From assembly GCA_020724865.1 (NCBI GenBank), contig DYGA01000001.1, forward strand, positions 62,001 to 126,000: 64,000 bases of DNA. Direction: 5' to 3'. The stretch comes from Candidatus Paceibacter sp. (lineage in GTDB: Bacteria; Patescibacteria; ABY1; S139-126). The position numbers and the translations under genes were made by a program. This document shows, one piece after another, positions 26,228 to 35,517 of this stretch. The notes below the pieces were generated by a model. The model did not search any database. It saw only the letters and a list, made by a program, of their open reading frames with translations, and had not been told where the DNA came from. Numbering within the stretch: position 1 is the first letter of the stretch; each line of letters begins with the position of its first letter.

Positions 26228-26785
26228 ATGTTAGACATGTCAGAAATTAAACTAGGACGAGTTCTGGAAATTGATGGTGCCCCTTTTGTCGTGCAATTTA
26301 CTCAACATATCAAAGTAGCCCGCAGCGGAGCTACTTTAAGAACAAAGTTAAAAAATCTTATTACTGGACAAGTTATTGAAAAATCATTTAATGGTGGCGA
26401 TAAAATAAAAGAGGCCGATATTCAAAGAAAAAAAGCTTCTTTTCTATATTCTGATGGCGATGGTTATCATTTTATGGATGGAGTTACTTACGAACAATTT
26501 ACTCTAGCCAGTGAAGATATAGCTGAAATGATAAAATATTTAAAAGAAGGATTGGAAGTAGATGTTTTACTTTATAACAATAAACCAGTCACTATATCAT
26601 TGCCAACTAAAATTGAATATCTGGTAACTGAAGCCCCACCCGGAGTGAGAGGAGATTCAGCCGGATCAGTCACTAAACAAATTACTTTGGAAAATGGTTT
26701 AACAATTCCTGCGCCAATGTTTATTAATCCTAATGATAGAATAATAGTAAATACAGAAACTGGAGAATATGTGGAAAGAGTTTAA
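26228..26785 (+). CDS. efp: Elongation factor P with arginine at the loop tip
   Basis: EF-P enters the ribosomal E site and relieves stalling at proline runs. It has three beta-barrel domains and the expected length (185). The N-terminal loop that normally reads PGKGGA/PGRGGA is VARSGAT here, placing Arg32 at the tip. Arg-type EF-P proteins are modified by EarP rhamnosylation in some bacteria, but this loop differs around the Arg and no earP is in the window. The C-terminal signature region is GLTIPAPMFINPNDRIIVNTETGEYVERV. M1 or M4 could be the start. Confidence 0.95.
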   Translation: MLDMSEIKLGRVLEIDGAPFVVQFTQHIKVARSGATLRTKLKNLITGQVIEKSFNGGDKIKEADIQRKKASFLYSDGDGYHFMDGVTYEQFTLASEDIAEMIKYLKEGLEVDVLLYNNKPVTISLPTKIEYLVTEAPPGVRGDSAGSVTKQITLENGLTIPAPMFINPNDRIIVNTETGEYVERV

Positions 26786-26796
26786 AAAATAAGTTT

Positions 26797-26826
26797 TAAA
26801 AACCCCCGTCTTTTACGGGGGTTTTG
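26797..26826. terminator. Bidirectional terminator between efp and recA
   Basis: AACCCCCGT and ACGGGGGTT form a 9-bp stem with flanking A and T runs, placed between convergent genes. Confidence 0.9.
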
Positions 26827-26828
26827 TA

Positions 26829-27857
26829 TTATTTATTTTCCACCATTCTTTTTGATTTTACAGCTTCCCATACGGCTTTATATATTTTATCCATCAACTT
26901 AGGATTTTGTCGTAAATAATTTTTGGCATTTTCCCTACCTACTCCCAATTTTTCCTCACCAAATGAATAAGTATTACCGCTTTTTTTAATTACTCCCCAT
27001 TCTACACCCGTATCAATCATATCACCGGCTTTGGAAATGCCTTCATTATACATAATATCAAATTCAGTTGCCCGAAATGGAGCAGAAACTTTATTTTTTA
27101 CTACCTTTGCTTTAACTCGATTACCAATAATTTTATCGCCTTGTTTGATTTGAGCACTACGTCTAACTTCAATTCTGACTGAAGAATAAAACTTTAAAGC
27201 TGTGCCGCCGGTAGTTGTCTCTGGGTTACCAAAAAAAACTCCAATTTTCTGTCTAGTCTGGTTAATAAATATAACGACAGTTTTAGTTTTAGAAACAATA
27301 CCAGTTAATTTACGAAGTGCCTGCGACATTAATCTGGCTTGTAACCCCATATGAGAGTCCCCCATTTCGCCTTCTATTTCTGCTTTAGGTACTAAAGCAG
27401 CTACTGAATCAACCACAATGACATCAACTCCATTTGATCTCACTAAAGTTTCAACTATTTCTAAAGCTTGCTCTCCTGTATCTGGTTGAGAAATTAATAA
27501 TTCATTGATATTAACGCCAATTTTTTGTGCATACTCTGGATCAAGCGCATGTTCAGCGTCAACAAAAGCAGCAATACCGCCTAATTTTTGCACTTCAGCA
27601 ACTATATGTTGGGCTAAGGTTGTTTTTCCTGAAGCTTCGGGTCCAAAAATTTCAATTATCCTACCTCTAGGCACACCTCCTACGCCCAAAGCAATGTCTA
27701 ATGATAAACAGCCAGAGGGTACAACATCCACAACCATAGTTCGAGCTTGGCCAAATTTCATTATTGAACCTTCGCCAAATTTATTCTTAATCTGTTCCAC
27801 AGCACTAGCGGCTGCTAAATGTTTATCATTTGAATTGTTATCATTATTTTTTGGCAT
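26829..27857 (-). CDS. recA: Recombinase RecA
   Basis: RecA forms filaments on ssDNA for homologous recombination. Walker A is GPEASGKTT (about 70-78); VVDSVAALVPKAEIEGEMGDSHMGLQARLMSQALRKL and the TTGGTALKFYSSVRIEVRR L2 region are present. Length 342. It follows the RodZ-like gene and ftsK on the same strand (17-nt gap), so these likely share a transcript ending at 26797. Confidence 0.98.
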   Translation of the reverse strand: MPKNNDNNSNDKHLAAASAVEQIKNKFGEGSIMKFGQARTMVVDVVPSGCLSLDIALGVGGVPRGRIIEIFGPEASGKTTLAQHIVAEVQKLGGIAAFVDAEHALDPEYAQKIGVNINELLISQPDTGEQALEIVETLVRSNGVDVIVVDSVAALVPKAEIEGEMGDSHMGLQARLMSQALRKLTGIVSKTKTVVIFINQTRQKIGVFFGNPETTTGGTALKFYSSVRIEVRRSAQIKQGDKIIGNRVKAKVVKNKVSAPFRATEFDIMYNEGISKAGDMIDTGVEWGVIKKSGNTYSFGEEKLGVGRENAKNYLRQNPKLMDKIYKAVWEAVKSKRMVENK

Positions 27858-27874
27858 ATTTTATTTATAAAAAA

Positions 27875-28558
27875 TTAATTAAATATTTCTGTTCGCCACA
27901 TTACTCTAACAAATTCTTCTTTAATTGGTCCATTCTTTTTAATAGCTTTAATCTTTAAAATATTAACCCCTGGTTGTAAATCAATTTCTTCTGTAAATAA
28001 ACCGTTATTGACCGGGACTAATACATTATTAACCATAACTTCTACTTCTGGGTCTGTTTTACCACTTAAAATAATAGTCGGCACCTCTGTTATAAGATTA
28101 TCAGTTGGATAATAAATACTCAACTCAGGAGGCATAAAATAAGCCTTAGCCTGCCAACCAATATAACCGATCAATAAAACTAGCAAAAAAACTATTAAAA
28201 AATTCCGAATAAACTTAGGCAAAATTATAAAATTTGATGAAGGTAATGGTAAAGTTTTTTGGAGGCTATTAATGCTACTGGTCGTAAATGAAACTTTGCT
28301 TTGTTCATATTTTTTTTCAACTCTTGTCGGATCAAGTTTTACCTCAGAAGCATAACGACGTAAAAAATTTTTTATATAAACTTCACCGGGCAATTTCAAC
28401 CAATCTTCTGCTTCAATCGCAGTTAAATACTTTTCAGGAATTGATGTGCGTCTACTTAATTGAGCTAAGCTTAAACCAGCTTCCTGTCTTTTTTTCTTCA
28501 ATAAATCTCCTAAATTACTACTTTCGTTTTTTATTTTTTTAACCGTAAATGAAACCAT
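27875..28558 (-). CDS. RodZ-like membrane protein with HTH
   Basis: 227 residues: a cytoplasmic helix-turn-helix (about 15-72, LGDLLKKKRQEAGLSLAQLSRRTSIPEKYLTAIE) of the RodZ type, a basic linker, one membrane helix (about 112-132) and an extracytoplasmic beta domain (TEVPTIILSGKTDPEVEVMVNN). RodZ links MreB to the envelope and helps set cell shape; no mreB is in the window. Its position between ftsK and recA suggests a cell-cycle/envelope operon. Confidence 0.85.
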   Translation of the reverse strand: MVSFTVKKIKNESSNLGDLLKKKRQEAGLSLAQLSRRTSIPEKYLTAIEAEDWLKLPGEVYIKNFLRRYASEVKLDPTRVEKKYEQSKVSFTTSSINSLQKTLPLPSSNFIILPKFIRNFLIVFLLVLLIGYIGWQAKAYFMPPELSIYYPTDNLITEVPTIILSGKTDPEVEVMVNNVLVPVNNGLFTEEIDLQPGVNILKIKAIKKNGPIKEEFVRVMWRTEIFN

Positions 28559-28568
28559 AAATAAATAC

Positions 28569-30779
28569 TTACTCCTTATTTAATTCTTGTTTTTCAGAAT
28601 AATTTTGCTCTAACTCATTTTCTACATCCATCTCATATTCATCACGTGATATCAATACTTCTCTGGGTTTAGCACCATCTCCAGGACCAACCACACCCTC
28701 ATTTTCCAATAAATCTAACAATCTAGCCGCCCTGGAATACCCCACTCTTAATCTTCTTTGTAAATAAGAAGCTGAAGCCTTTTGCGCTTGAATTACTAAA
28801 TTTCTAGCTTCATCAAGTAAATCATCTTCGTTACTACCATAATCCAAACCATTGATACCTTTGTGCTTCTTTTCAGTAATTGTTTGATCATATTCAACTT
28901 CAGTGCCATTTTGATTTTTTATATATTCCGTAATCCGATTTATTTCTTCATCTGACACTAAGGCTGATTGCAAACGTTTTGGTTTTGATAAATCTGCTGA
29001 AATATAAAGCATGTCACCTTTACCCAATAATTTTTCCGCGCCCGAACTATCCAAAATAGTTCTAGAATCAGTTTGCGAGGCGACGGCAAAAGCAATCCGA
29101 GTAGTAATATTTGCTTTAATGAGTCCAGTAATAACATTAACTGATGGTCGTTGAGTTGCCAATATCAAATGAATGCCAACCGCTCGGGCCATTTGGGCTA
29201 ACCTAATAATAGCAGCTTCTACTTCCTGGGCAGCCACCGACATTAGATCAGCTAACTCGTCAATAATGATCACAATATATGGCATTTTTTCATTGGGAAA
29301 ATCTTGATTATATCCAGCAATATTTTTATGTTTAGTCTGTGATAATTTAACATACCTTTGATCCATTTCAGCAACTGCCCATTTTAAAGCATTAATAGTT
29401 TTTTGTACATCTGTTATCACTGGCGTATAAAGATAAGGCAAATCATTATAGGCAGATAATTCCACTCGCTTGGGGTCTACCAAAATAAAACGCAAATCTT
29501 CAGGATTATTTTGATAAAGTAAACTAACAATAATTGTATTGATACAAACTGATTTACCGCTGCCAGTGGCTCCAGCTATCAATAAATGAGGCATTTTATC
29601 TAAATTAGCCGTCCAAACTTTACCGGCCACATCCTTGCCGAGGCCAATGGTTAAATTGCTTTGCCTGGTGGTAAATTCTTTAGAAGTAATAACCTCGCGT
29701 AAGGATACGGTGGCAATAGATTCATTGGGCACTTCAATGCCAACTAATGATTTCCCCGGAATTGGCGCCTCAATTCTTATGGGATGGGCTGCCAAAGCTA
29801 AAGCCAAATCATTATGTAAAGCAGTGATACTAGCTAATTTCACTCCTTCCACTGGTCGCAGGGTATATTGAGTTACGGTAGGGCCGACACTAACTTCACC
29901 CATTTCAACCTCAATACCAAAATTTTGCAATGCTTTTTTAATTTTTTCTTTATTAGCTTGAATATCACCGCTAGTTGGTTTAGATCTAGTAGGATTAAGT
30001 AGATTAATTGGTAACTCAATTTTAACTGATTTTTTTGGCACAACAATTAACTCGGCTTGTTCGCCTTGATTTAAATTTAATTCTTTTTTGGAAAATTCAA
30101 TCTCTGTTGCATTATCTGTCAATTCGTCACTAATGGGAGTTGTTTCATCCTCTTCTTCATCTTTAACATCTCTGGTTAGGCGATCATCACGATGACTAAA
30201 ATGAAACCACCAGGAAGAAATTTTTTCTCTCCATAAAATTAAATTATCAAACTTAACTAAAATAGATTGAAAAGAGGTATTAAATGTTAAAAATAAACCA
30301 ATTAAAAGTAAAGCTATTAAAACAATAATAGTTGCCCAAAAACCAAATAATTTAAAAAGTGGCCATGTCACCAACCAACCAAACCAACCGCCTCCAGCGC
30401 CATTAATTAAATTTTGAAATGACATTAATTCATAATCACGACTAACATGCAATAAACCAAGCAATGCTAAAAAAAATAAAACTAAACCTAAATAATGATT
30501 GGGCTTAACACCAAAACGTTCGCTGTCGATAAATAAAAAACCAACCAATAAAAAAATAAAAGGAAATAAAAAATAAAGCTTACCAAAAAAATATTTTAAA
30601 ATTTTTAGTAAATAAATACCTACTACACCTGCCGAATCAAATAAACTTAAAATCAATAAAGTGGATAGTAATAATACAAAAACAACTCCGATTGATTTTT
30701 TTGTTTCCGGAGATAAATGAAAGTTATTAGTCCAAGTAAATAATTTACTACCACTAAGATTATATTTTCTTTTTTTCAT
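28569..30779 (-). CDS. ftsK: DNA translocase FtsK/SpoIIIE
   Basis: FtsK pumps chromosomal DNA through the closing septum. Four N-terminal membrane helices (within about 25-175) are followed by an acidic linker, the motor domain (Walker A GATGSGKSV, Walker B VIIIDELADLM), and the C-terminal gamma winged helix (SYLQRRLRVGYSRAARLLDLLENEGVVG). Length 736 is compact compared with E. coli. First gene of the ftsK/rodZ-like/recA group. Confidence 0.96.
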   Translation of the reverse strand: MKKRKYNLSGSKLFTWTNNFHLSPETKKSIGVVFVLLLSTLLILSLFDSAGVVGIYLLKILKYFFGKLYFLFPFIFLLVGFLFIDSERFGVKPNHYLGLVLFFLALLGLLHVSRDYELMSFQNLINGAGGGWFGWLVTWPLFKLFGFWATIIVLIALLLIGLFLTFNTSFQSILVKFDNLILWREKISSWWFHFSHRDDRLTRDVKDEEEDETTPISDELTDNATEIEFSKKELNLNQGEQAELIVVPKKSVKIELPINLLNPTRSKPTSGDIQANKEKIKKALQNFGIEVEMGEVSVGPTVTQYTLRPVEGVKLASITALHNDLALALAAHPIRIEAPIPGKSLVGIEVPNESIATVSLREVITSKEFTTRQSNLTIGLGKDVAGKVWTANLDKMPHLLIAGATGSGKSVCINTIIVSLLYQNNPEDLRFILVDPKRVELSAYNDLPYLYTPVITDVQKTINALKWAVAEMDQRYVKLSQTKHKNIAGYNQDFPNEKMPYIVIIIDELADLMSVAAQEVEAAIIRLAQMARAVGIHLILATQRPSVNVITGLIKANITTRIAFAVASQTDSRTILDSSGAEKLLGKGDMLYISADLSKPKRLQSALVSDEEINRITEYIKNQNGTEVEYDQTITEKKHKGINGLDYGSNEDDLLDEARNLVIQAQKASASYLQRRLRVGYSRAARLLDLLENEGVVGPGDGAKPREVLISRDEYEMDVENELEQNYSEKQELNKE

Positions 30780-30864
30780 AAAAATCCGAATCTATTACTT
30801 GAATATTATAACAAATTAAACGATTTTCAAAAAGATAACTGAATAAAATATTTGTCCGCCCTGC

Positions 30865-31737
30865 TTAGGTTATTTCAACTTTTTCTAAATTAATATTTTG
30901 TCCCATAAAATTCTTGGCAATATCATTTAAATGAGGAGTGAGATCGGAAACAAAATATCTAATCTGCTTACGTTTTGACAATGAACGGTCAATATCTGGA
31001 TTACTCAACAAAAAATCTTTTAATTCCTTGGCTACCTGTAAAGCCGGGTTTATAATTTTGGCATTTTTCATTTTGGCTGAAATTAAATCATAAATTATTG
31101 GATAATGTGTACAACCTAAAATTAAAGTATCAATTTGTTCTTTTTTTAATGGTTGTAAATATTGTTTGATGATTTTCACTGCTTCGGATTTATAAATATA
31201 ATTTTCCTCAATCAAAGGTACAAGTAAAGGTGCGATTTGATAAAATATTTTAATTTTTTGATCTGCAGTTTTTTTTATTTGTTGCTGCCGTCGAACAAAA
31301 GCGGGAACATTGATATTGCTGTCTGTTATATTTTCTTTGCCATGTAAATTTAAAACTTTTAATTCCTTAGTAAAAGCGTTGGAACTGATGGTTGCTCTAG
31401 TAGCAATGACGCCAATTCTACCTGATTTAGTAACTTGTAAAGCAGCCCGCAAAGCTGGTTGAATTACCCCAAAAATTGGGACTGGAAAATTATTTCGCAA
31501 ATTTTCTAAAGCAACAGCGGAAACTGTATTACAAGCAACGACAATTATTTTTGCTCCCATTTTAATTAAAAAATTAGCATCTTCTTGAGCATATTGGTTT
31601 ATTAAAGCCGATGATCTATTGCCATATGGCACCCTAGCTGTATCACCAAAATATACTAAATCATAAAAAGGTAATAATCTTTTTATCTCTTTTAATACCG
31701 TCAAACCGCCTATCCCAGAATCAAAAATACCGATCAT
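30865..31737 (-). CDS. murI: Glutamate racemase
   Basis: MurI makes D-glutamate for peptidoglycan. Both catalytic cysteines are present: VACNTVSA and LGCTHYP. The N-terminal IGIFDSGIGGLTVLKEI and the GDTARVPYG block are canonical. Length 290. It lies 33 bases downstream of the phosphohexomutase gene on the same strand. Confidence 0.96.
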   Translation of the reverse strand: MIGIFDSGIGGLTVLKEIKRLLPFYDLVYFGDTARVPYGNRSSALINQYAQEDANFLIKMGAKIIVVACNTVSAVALENLRNNFPVPIFGVIQPALRAALQVTKSGRIGVIATRATISSNAFTKELKVLNLHGKENITDSNINVPAFVRRQQQIKKTADQKIKIFYQIAPLLVPLIEENYIYKSEAVKIIKQYLQPLKKEQIDTLILGCTHYPIIYDLISAKMKNAKIINPALQVAKELKDFLLSNPDIDRSLSKRKQIRYFVSDLTPHLNDIAKNFMGQNINLEKVEIT

Positions 31738-31769
31738 AATAATTTAATTTAATAATAAAACAAACAATG

Positions 31770-33122
31770 TTAATTTTTTTCAGCTTCTCCCTGTATAACT
31801 CCTAATACTAAGTTAGTTTTATTTTTTAATAACTGTTCATTATTTGCTTCGACTGTAACTCTTAATAGCGGTTCTGTGTTTGATGGACGGACATTGAACC
31901 ACCAATCATTATATTCTACAGTAATCCCATCGGTAAAATCTTGTTGACCATCTGAAAAATAATTTTTAATAACATCTATTTTTTCTTCGCTGTTGGTTAC
32001 TGGTAAATTTATTTCAGCATTTTTGGCATACTTGTAAAAAGGTTTGACAACCGCTGATAAAGGCTGATTATATTCTGATAACAGTTGCATCATTATCAAC
32101 CAAGAAATAAAACCAGAATCACTATAAAAATTATCTCGAAATGAATAATGTGCTGATAGTTCACCACCCATTATTCCATCCGCCGTCCGCATATTGTTCG
32201 CAATATTGATATAGCCGGCTGGTGATTTAATAGGCCTACCGCCCCATTCACTAATTTTTTCCGGCACTATTTTTGAACAAATTACATTATAAACAATGCC
32301 CGCTCCCGGTTCTCTAGTTAAAAACATTTTAGCTAGCAGTAATAAAGTTATGTCAGCTCTAATAAAATTACCTAATTCATCAATAAAAAACAGTCGGTCA
32401 GTATCACCATCAAAAATTACTCCAAAATTTGCCTTAGTGGCAACTGTCTGTTCACTAATTTGAATCTGACTTTCCGGTAAAAGCGGGTTAGACGGATGAA
32501 CAGGAAAACTGCCATCTAAATTAAAATTTAGAGGAACTATTTGTATTGGTAAGTGTTTAGCCAATAAAGGAACAATTTTTCCAGCCATACCGTTTCCGGC
32601 ATCAACCACCACTTTAAATGGTTTTATTTTATTGATGTCAACAAAAGATAAAACATGATCAATATATTTATTTAAAATATCAACTTTTTCAATTTGCCCT
32701 TTTTTAATATTTTCTAATGGTGGCAAATTTATAACTTCATCTTTTAATTCTATGCCTCTAACCCAATTCATCCCAGTAAATACCATTTTAAAACCATTAT
32801 ACTCAGCAGGATTGTGCGAAGCTGTTATCATTACCGCAGCGTCATAACCTAATTTCCCCACGGTAAAATAAGTGGCATCTATTGAAACCAAACCAATATC
32901 AACTGCAGTTAATCCCTCATCAGTAATACCACGAATTAATTCAGTTTTTAAAACCGGACCTGACAATCTCATATCACTACCCACTACTATTTTTTTACAA
33001 CCATATTTTGTTTTCCCTCGTCTGGCCAAAGCCCGGCCAATACTATAAGCTGCTTCTTCATTTAATTCAGTGGGGTAAATACCACGAATATCATAAGCTT
33101 TGAATATTTTCTCATTTATCAT
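31770..33122 (-). CDS. Phosphomannomutase/phosphoglucomutase
   Basis: An alpha-D-phosphohexomutase that moves phosphate between C1 and C6 of mannose or glucose phosphates, feeding nucleotide-sugar synthesis. Landmarks are FKAYDIRGIYP, the phosphoserine loop ITASHNPAEYNGFK, the metal loop DGDTDRLFFID, the sugar-binding GGELSAHYSFRD (GEMSGH-like) and the phosphate-binding RPSNTEPLLRV. Length 450. The GE(L/M)SAH form suggests a bifunctional PMM/PGM rather than a GlmM enzyme. Confidence 0.93.
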   Translation of the reverse strand: MINEKIFKAYDIRGIYPTELNEEAAYSIGRALARRGKTKYGCKKIVVGSDMRLSGPVLKTELIRGITDEGLTAVDIGLVSIDATYFTVGKLGYDAAVMITASHNPAEYNGFKMVFTGMNWVRGIELKDEVINLPPLENIKKGQIEKVDILNKYIDHVLSFVDINKIKPFKVVVDAGNGMAGKIVPLLAKHLPIQIVPLNFNLDGSFPVHPSNPLLPESQIQISEQTVATKANFGVIFDGDTDRLFFIDELGNFIRADITLLLLAKMFLTREPGAGIVYNVICSKIVPEKISEWGGRPIKSPAGYINIANNMRTADGIMGGELSAHYSFRDNFYSDSGFISWLIMMQLLSEYNQPLSAVVKPFYKYAKNAEINLPVTNSEEKIDVIKNYFSDGQQDFTDGITVEYNDWWFNVRPSNTEPLLRVTVEANNEQLLKNKTNLVLGVIQGEAEKN

Positions 33123-33174
33123 TTTTTTATAAATATAATCTTTAGCAATATAATCCTAGCAAATAAACCAAAAG

Positions 33175-33205
33175 AAAAAAACCCGCCTTTGAAAAGCGGG
33201 TTTTT
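33175..33205. terminator. Terminator of the sigma/anti-sigma operon
   Basis: AACCCGC and GCGGGTT (33180-33202) with a 9-nt loop; T-runs on both strands. It ends the 35336-33221 transcript. Confidence 0.88.
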
Positions 33206-33220
33206 AAAAAAACATAATCT

Positions 33221-34762
33221 TTATTGAGCGGATTCCATAATTTTTATTGGTCCACCCCAATCATTTGCCGACAATAAATCTTTAGCTAGTGGTACAACTA
33301 CTGCTTTTTTATAAACATCAACTTCGGCTGGTTTGTCTAAAATCGGAAATATCAAAGCCGGAATATATAGCTCATCACCTTCAGAAGCCCCTGGTTTAAA
33401 ATTCCACATTCTAATATAAGAAATTATAGGCGTACCCAAACCAACTTCCACCCGATTAGGAGCATCTTCCCACTGCCAACTGTAAAGTCCTCCTCGTTCG
33501 GCATACTTTAAAATGGTATCAACGTTGGTTTCCGCATCATACAGAGAACTTTGGTAATTCTGAGCAAATAGATTCCATACACCAGTTGCTTTTTTATACC
33601 TAATATTTACATTGACATAAAGACCGGTTTTATTACCACTCTCATCATATACTTCTTTACCTTGTAAAATTTGTGGATAAACTACTGAAACCACTTCAGG
33701 AATATAAACATCTTGTTTATTTTCTGCTCGTTCATACCAAACTCGCCAATCATTATTTACTATCGGTTCACCATAAGAACTGGTATTAATTCCATAATTA
33801 CTAATAAACTCATTAGCTAAAGCAATAATCTCTTCATCTGAAAGCATATCATTGATACTTAACTGAAAACTTCGATAACAAGCGTCATCCTGACACTGAC
33901 TCATCGGATTTGGCCACTTAGGATAATTTTCTGACACCGAGATACTGCTATCATATAAATTAGCATAAATGGAATAACCAAATTCACGATCTTCAACAAA
34001 ATTTAAATTTTGTAATTGAATATTGGTAAATTTACCAAGATCCATTAGACCAAAATCAACTCCAGTAAGTAAAGAACCTAACTGACTAGCACTAGCAGAA
34101 TTTTTTACTCTTTTTAATACTCCAACTTTATCTTGATTTAATTCTAAAGGTTCGCCTTTATAAACATAAGATATATAAACTGGCGCAGGCATAATCATTC
34201 CGCCACCGCCAAAACCAGGCTCAACTGAAGTGGCTACTTTGTCTCCGGTCGCCACTGCTTCGGGAACTGTTTCTGACCTAACAGCTAAACTGCCTTCACC
34301 CATTCCTCCAGCCCCTAAACCTTCAACCCCAGCTGGTAATCCAGTATTTTGTGGCTGTAAAACCCCGAAGGCTCGATCAGAAACTTCTACCAAATTAAAT
34401 TGTGAATTCAATGCTAATTTAGTTCCAGCCACACGAAATTTAGGAGAAGTTAAATAAAAACTTGAACTAATAGCTAAGGCCATTACAGCTACGCCGACTG
34501 CTACGTAAGAGAAACTACGAGCAAATTTAAGAAAAGAAAATTTAAACATATATTTATCATTTAATTTTTTAGTATTTTTAATAGTATTTGCTTTTGCCAA
34601 CAATTGAACTTTTAATTGCTGACGAAAACTTTCATCAAGCGAAACATCTGGTTTAGATTTAATTAATTCTTCCATAAGATTTATTAATTGCTTTTCATAT
34701 TTTTTTAAATCCGGATCATTTTGATAAAGCTCGGTCAATATTTCTTGATAAAAATTTTCCAT
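33221..34762 (-). CDS. Membrane protein cotranscribed with ECF sigma factor, probable anti-sigma
   Basis: 513 residues. A cytoplasmic N-terminus of about 80 residues (helical, with LDESFRQQLKVQLLAKA) precedes one membrane helix (about 83-105). A Gly/Val-rich linker and a large extracytoplasmic domain rich in Tyr and Asp follow. It begins one base after the sigma gene stop, the usual arrangement for sigma/anti-sigma pairs. No zinc HxxxCxxC motif is visible, so the sigma-binding mode is not the classic ZAS type. The outer domain is of unknown family and would be the signal receiver. Confidence 0.78.
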   Translation of the reverse strand: MENFYQEILTELYQNDPDLKKYEKQLINLMEELIKSKPDVSLDESFRQQLKVQLLAKANTIKNTKKLNDKYMFKFSFLKFARSFSYVAVGVAVMALAISSSFYLTSPKFRVAGTKLALNSQFNLVEVSDRAFGVLQPQNTGLPAGVEGLGAGGMGEGSLAVRSETVPEAVATGDKVATSVEPGFGGGGMIMPAPVYISYVYKGEPLELNQDKVGVLKRVKNSASASQLGSLLTGVDFGLMDLGKFTNIQLQNLNFVEDREFGYSIYANLYDSSISVSENYPKWPNPMSQCQDDACYRSFQLSINDMLSDEEIIALANEFISNYGINTSSYGEPIVNNDWRVWYERAENKQDVYIPEVVSVVYPQILQGKEVYDESGNKTGLYVNVNIRYKKATGVWNLFAQNYQSSLYDAETNVDTILKYAERGGLYSWQWEDAPNRVEVGLGTPIISYIRMWNFKPGASEGDELYIPALIFPILDKPAEVDVYKKAVVVPLAKDLLSANDWGGPIKIMESAQ

Positions 34763-34763
34763 A

Positions 34764-35336
34764 TTATAAATAATTAATTATTAAAGCAAATAAAAGTAAA
34801 ATAATTTCATCTTGCATTTTAATAAGTGCTCGAGAAAAAATCATTTTACAACTAGCCTCAGTTTTACCAAGTAAACTAGCTATTTCTTGGTAAGGTAAAT
34901 TGTCCCACAATCTTAGAAGTACAACCTCTCTCTGTTCTGGCTGAAGTTTATTGATATATTTTTGCACTTTAAGTAATAATTCACGATTATCAAATTCAGC
35001 TACCAAATCCGTTTTATCTCCTAAGTGCCAAGCATCGACTAAATCTTCTTCAGGATAAGAATTCCGGTAGTGGTCAATGACTGTATTGCGGGCAATTTGA
35101 TATAACCAGGTGGCAAATAATCCTTTTTCGCTATCATAAGTGTTAATTTTTTCTAAAGCTTTCATAAAAGTTTGACTGGTCAAATCTTCGGCTGTTTCAG
35201 TATGCATAGTTTTGTAATAAATAAAACGATATATTTTATCTACGAACATCTCATACAAAATTGCAAATTTTTCTAACTCTCCTCTTTGACAAGCGGAGAT
35301 TGCTTCAGTTTGATTTGTATCCATGTTTTTCCCCAA
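34764..35336 (-). CDS. ECF-type RNA polymerase sigma factor
   Basis: A sigma-70 family group 4 factor of 190 residues with region 2 (FMKALEKINTYDSEKGLFATWLYQIARNTVIDHYR) and region 4 (PEQREVVLLRLWDNLPYQEIASLLGKTEASCKMIFSRAL), and no region 3. M4 could be the start. It is paired with the membrane protein downstream. A GC-rich palindromic patch (about 35374-35388) lies in its upstream region. Confidence 0.92.
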   Translation of the reverse strand: MGKNMDTNQTEAISACQRGELEKFAILYEMFVDKIYRFIYYKTMHTETAEDLTSQTFMKALEKINTYDSEKGLFATWLYQIARNTVIDHYRNSYPEEDLVDAWHLGDKTDLVAEFDNRELLLKVQKYINKLQPEQREVVLLRLWDNLPYQEIASLLGKTEASCKMIFSRALIKMQDEIILLLFALIINYL

Positions 35337-35501
35337 ATTAAATATAAAGGTTTGCCTTGGCTATAATATCCTTGGCGGCGCGCCCGCCTAAATATATTTC
35401 GCCTTAATTTTACACTTATCATAACATTTTCTATTAATTTTCTCACCTCTATATTTAAATACGTTATAAAAAGCTAAAAGTAACAGAAAAATTAAATTTG
35501 T

Positions 35502-35511
35502 TTGCTATAAT
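35502..35511 (+). promoter_or_regulatory. Extended -10 promoter giving a leaderless uvrD mRNA
   Basis: TTTGCTATAAT ends at 35511, exactly six bases before the ATG at 35518. The start of transcription is therefore expected at or next to the A of the ATG. No good -35 is present. Confidence 0.6.
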
Positions 35512-35517
35512 AACCCT

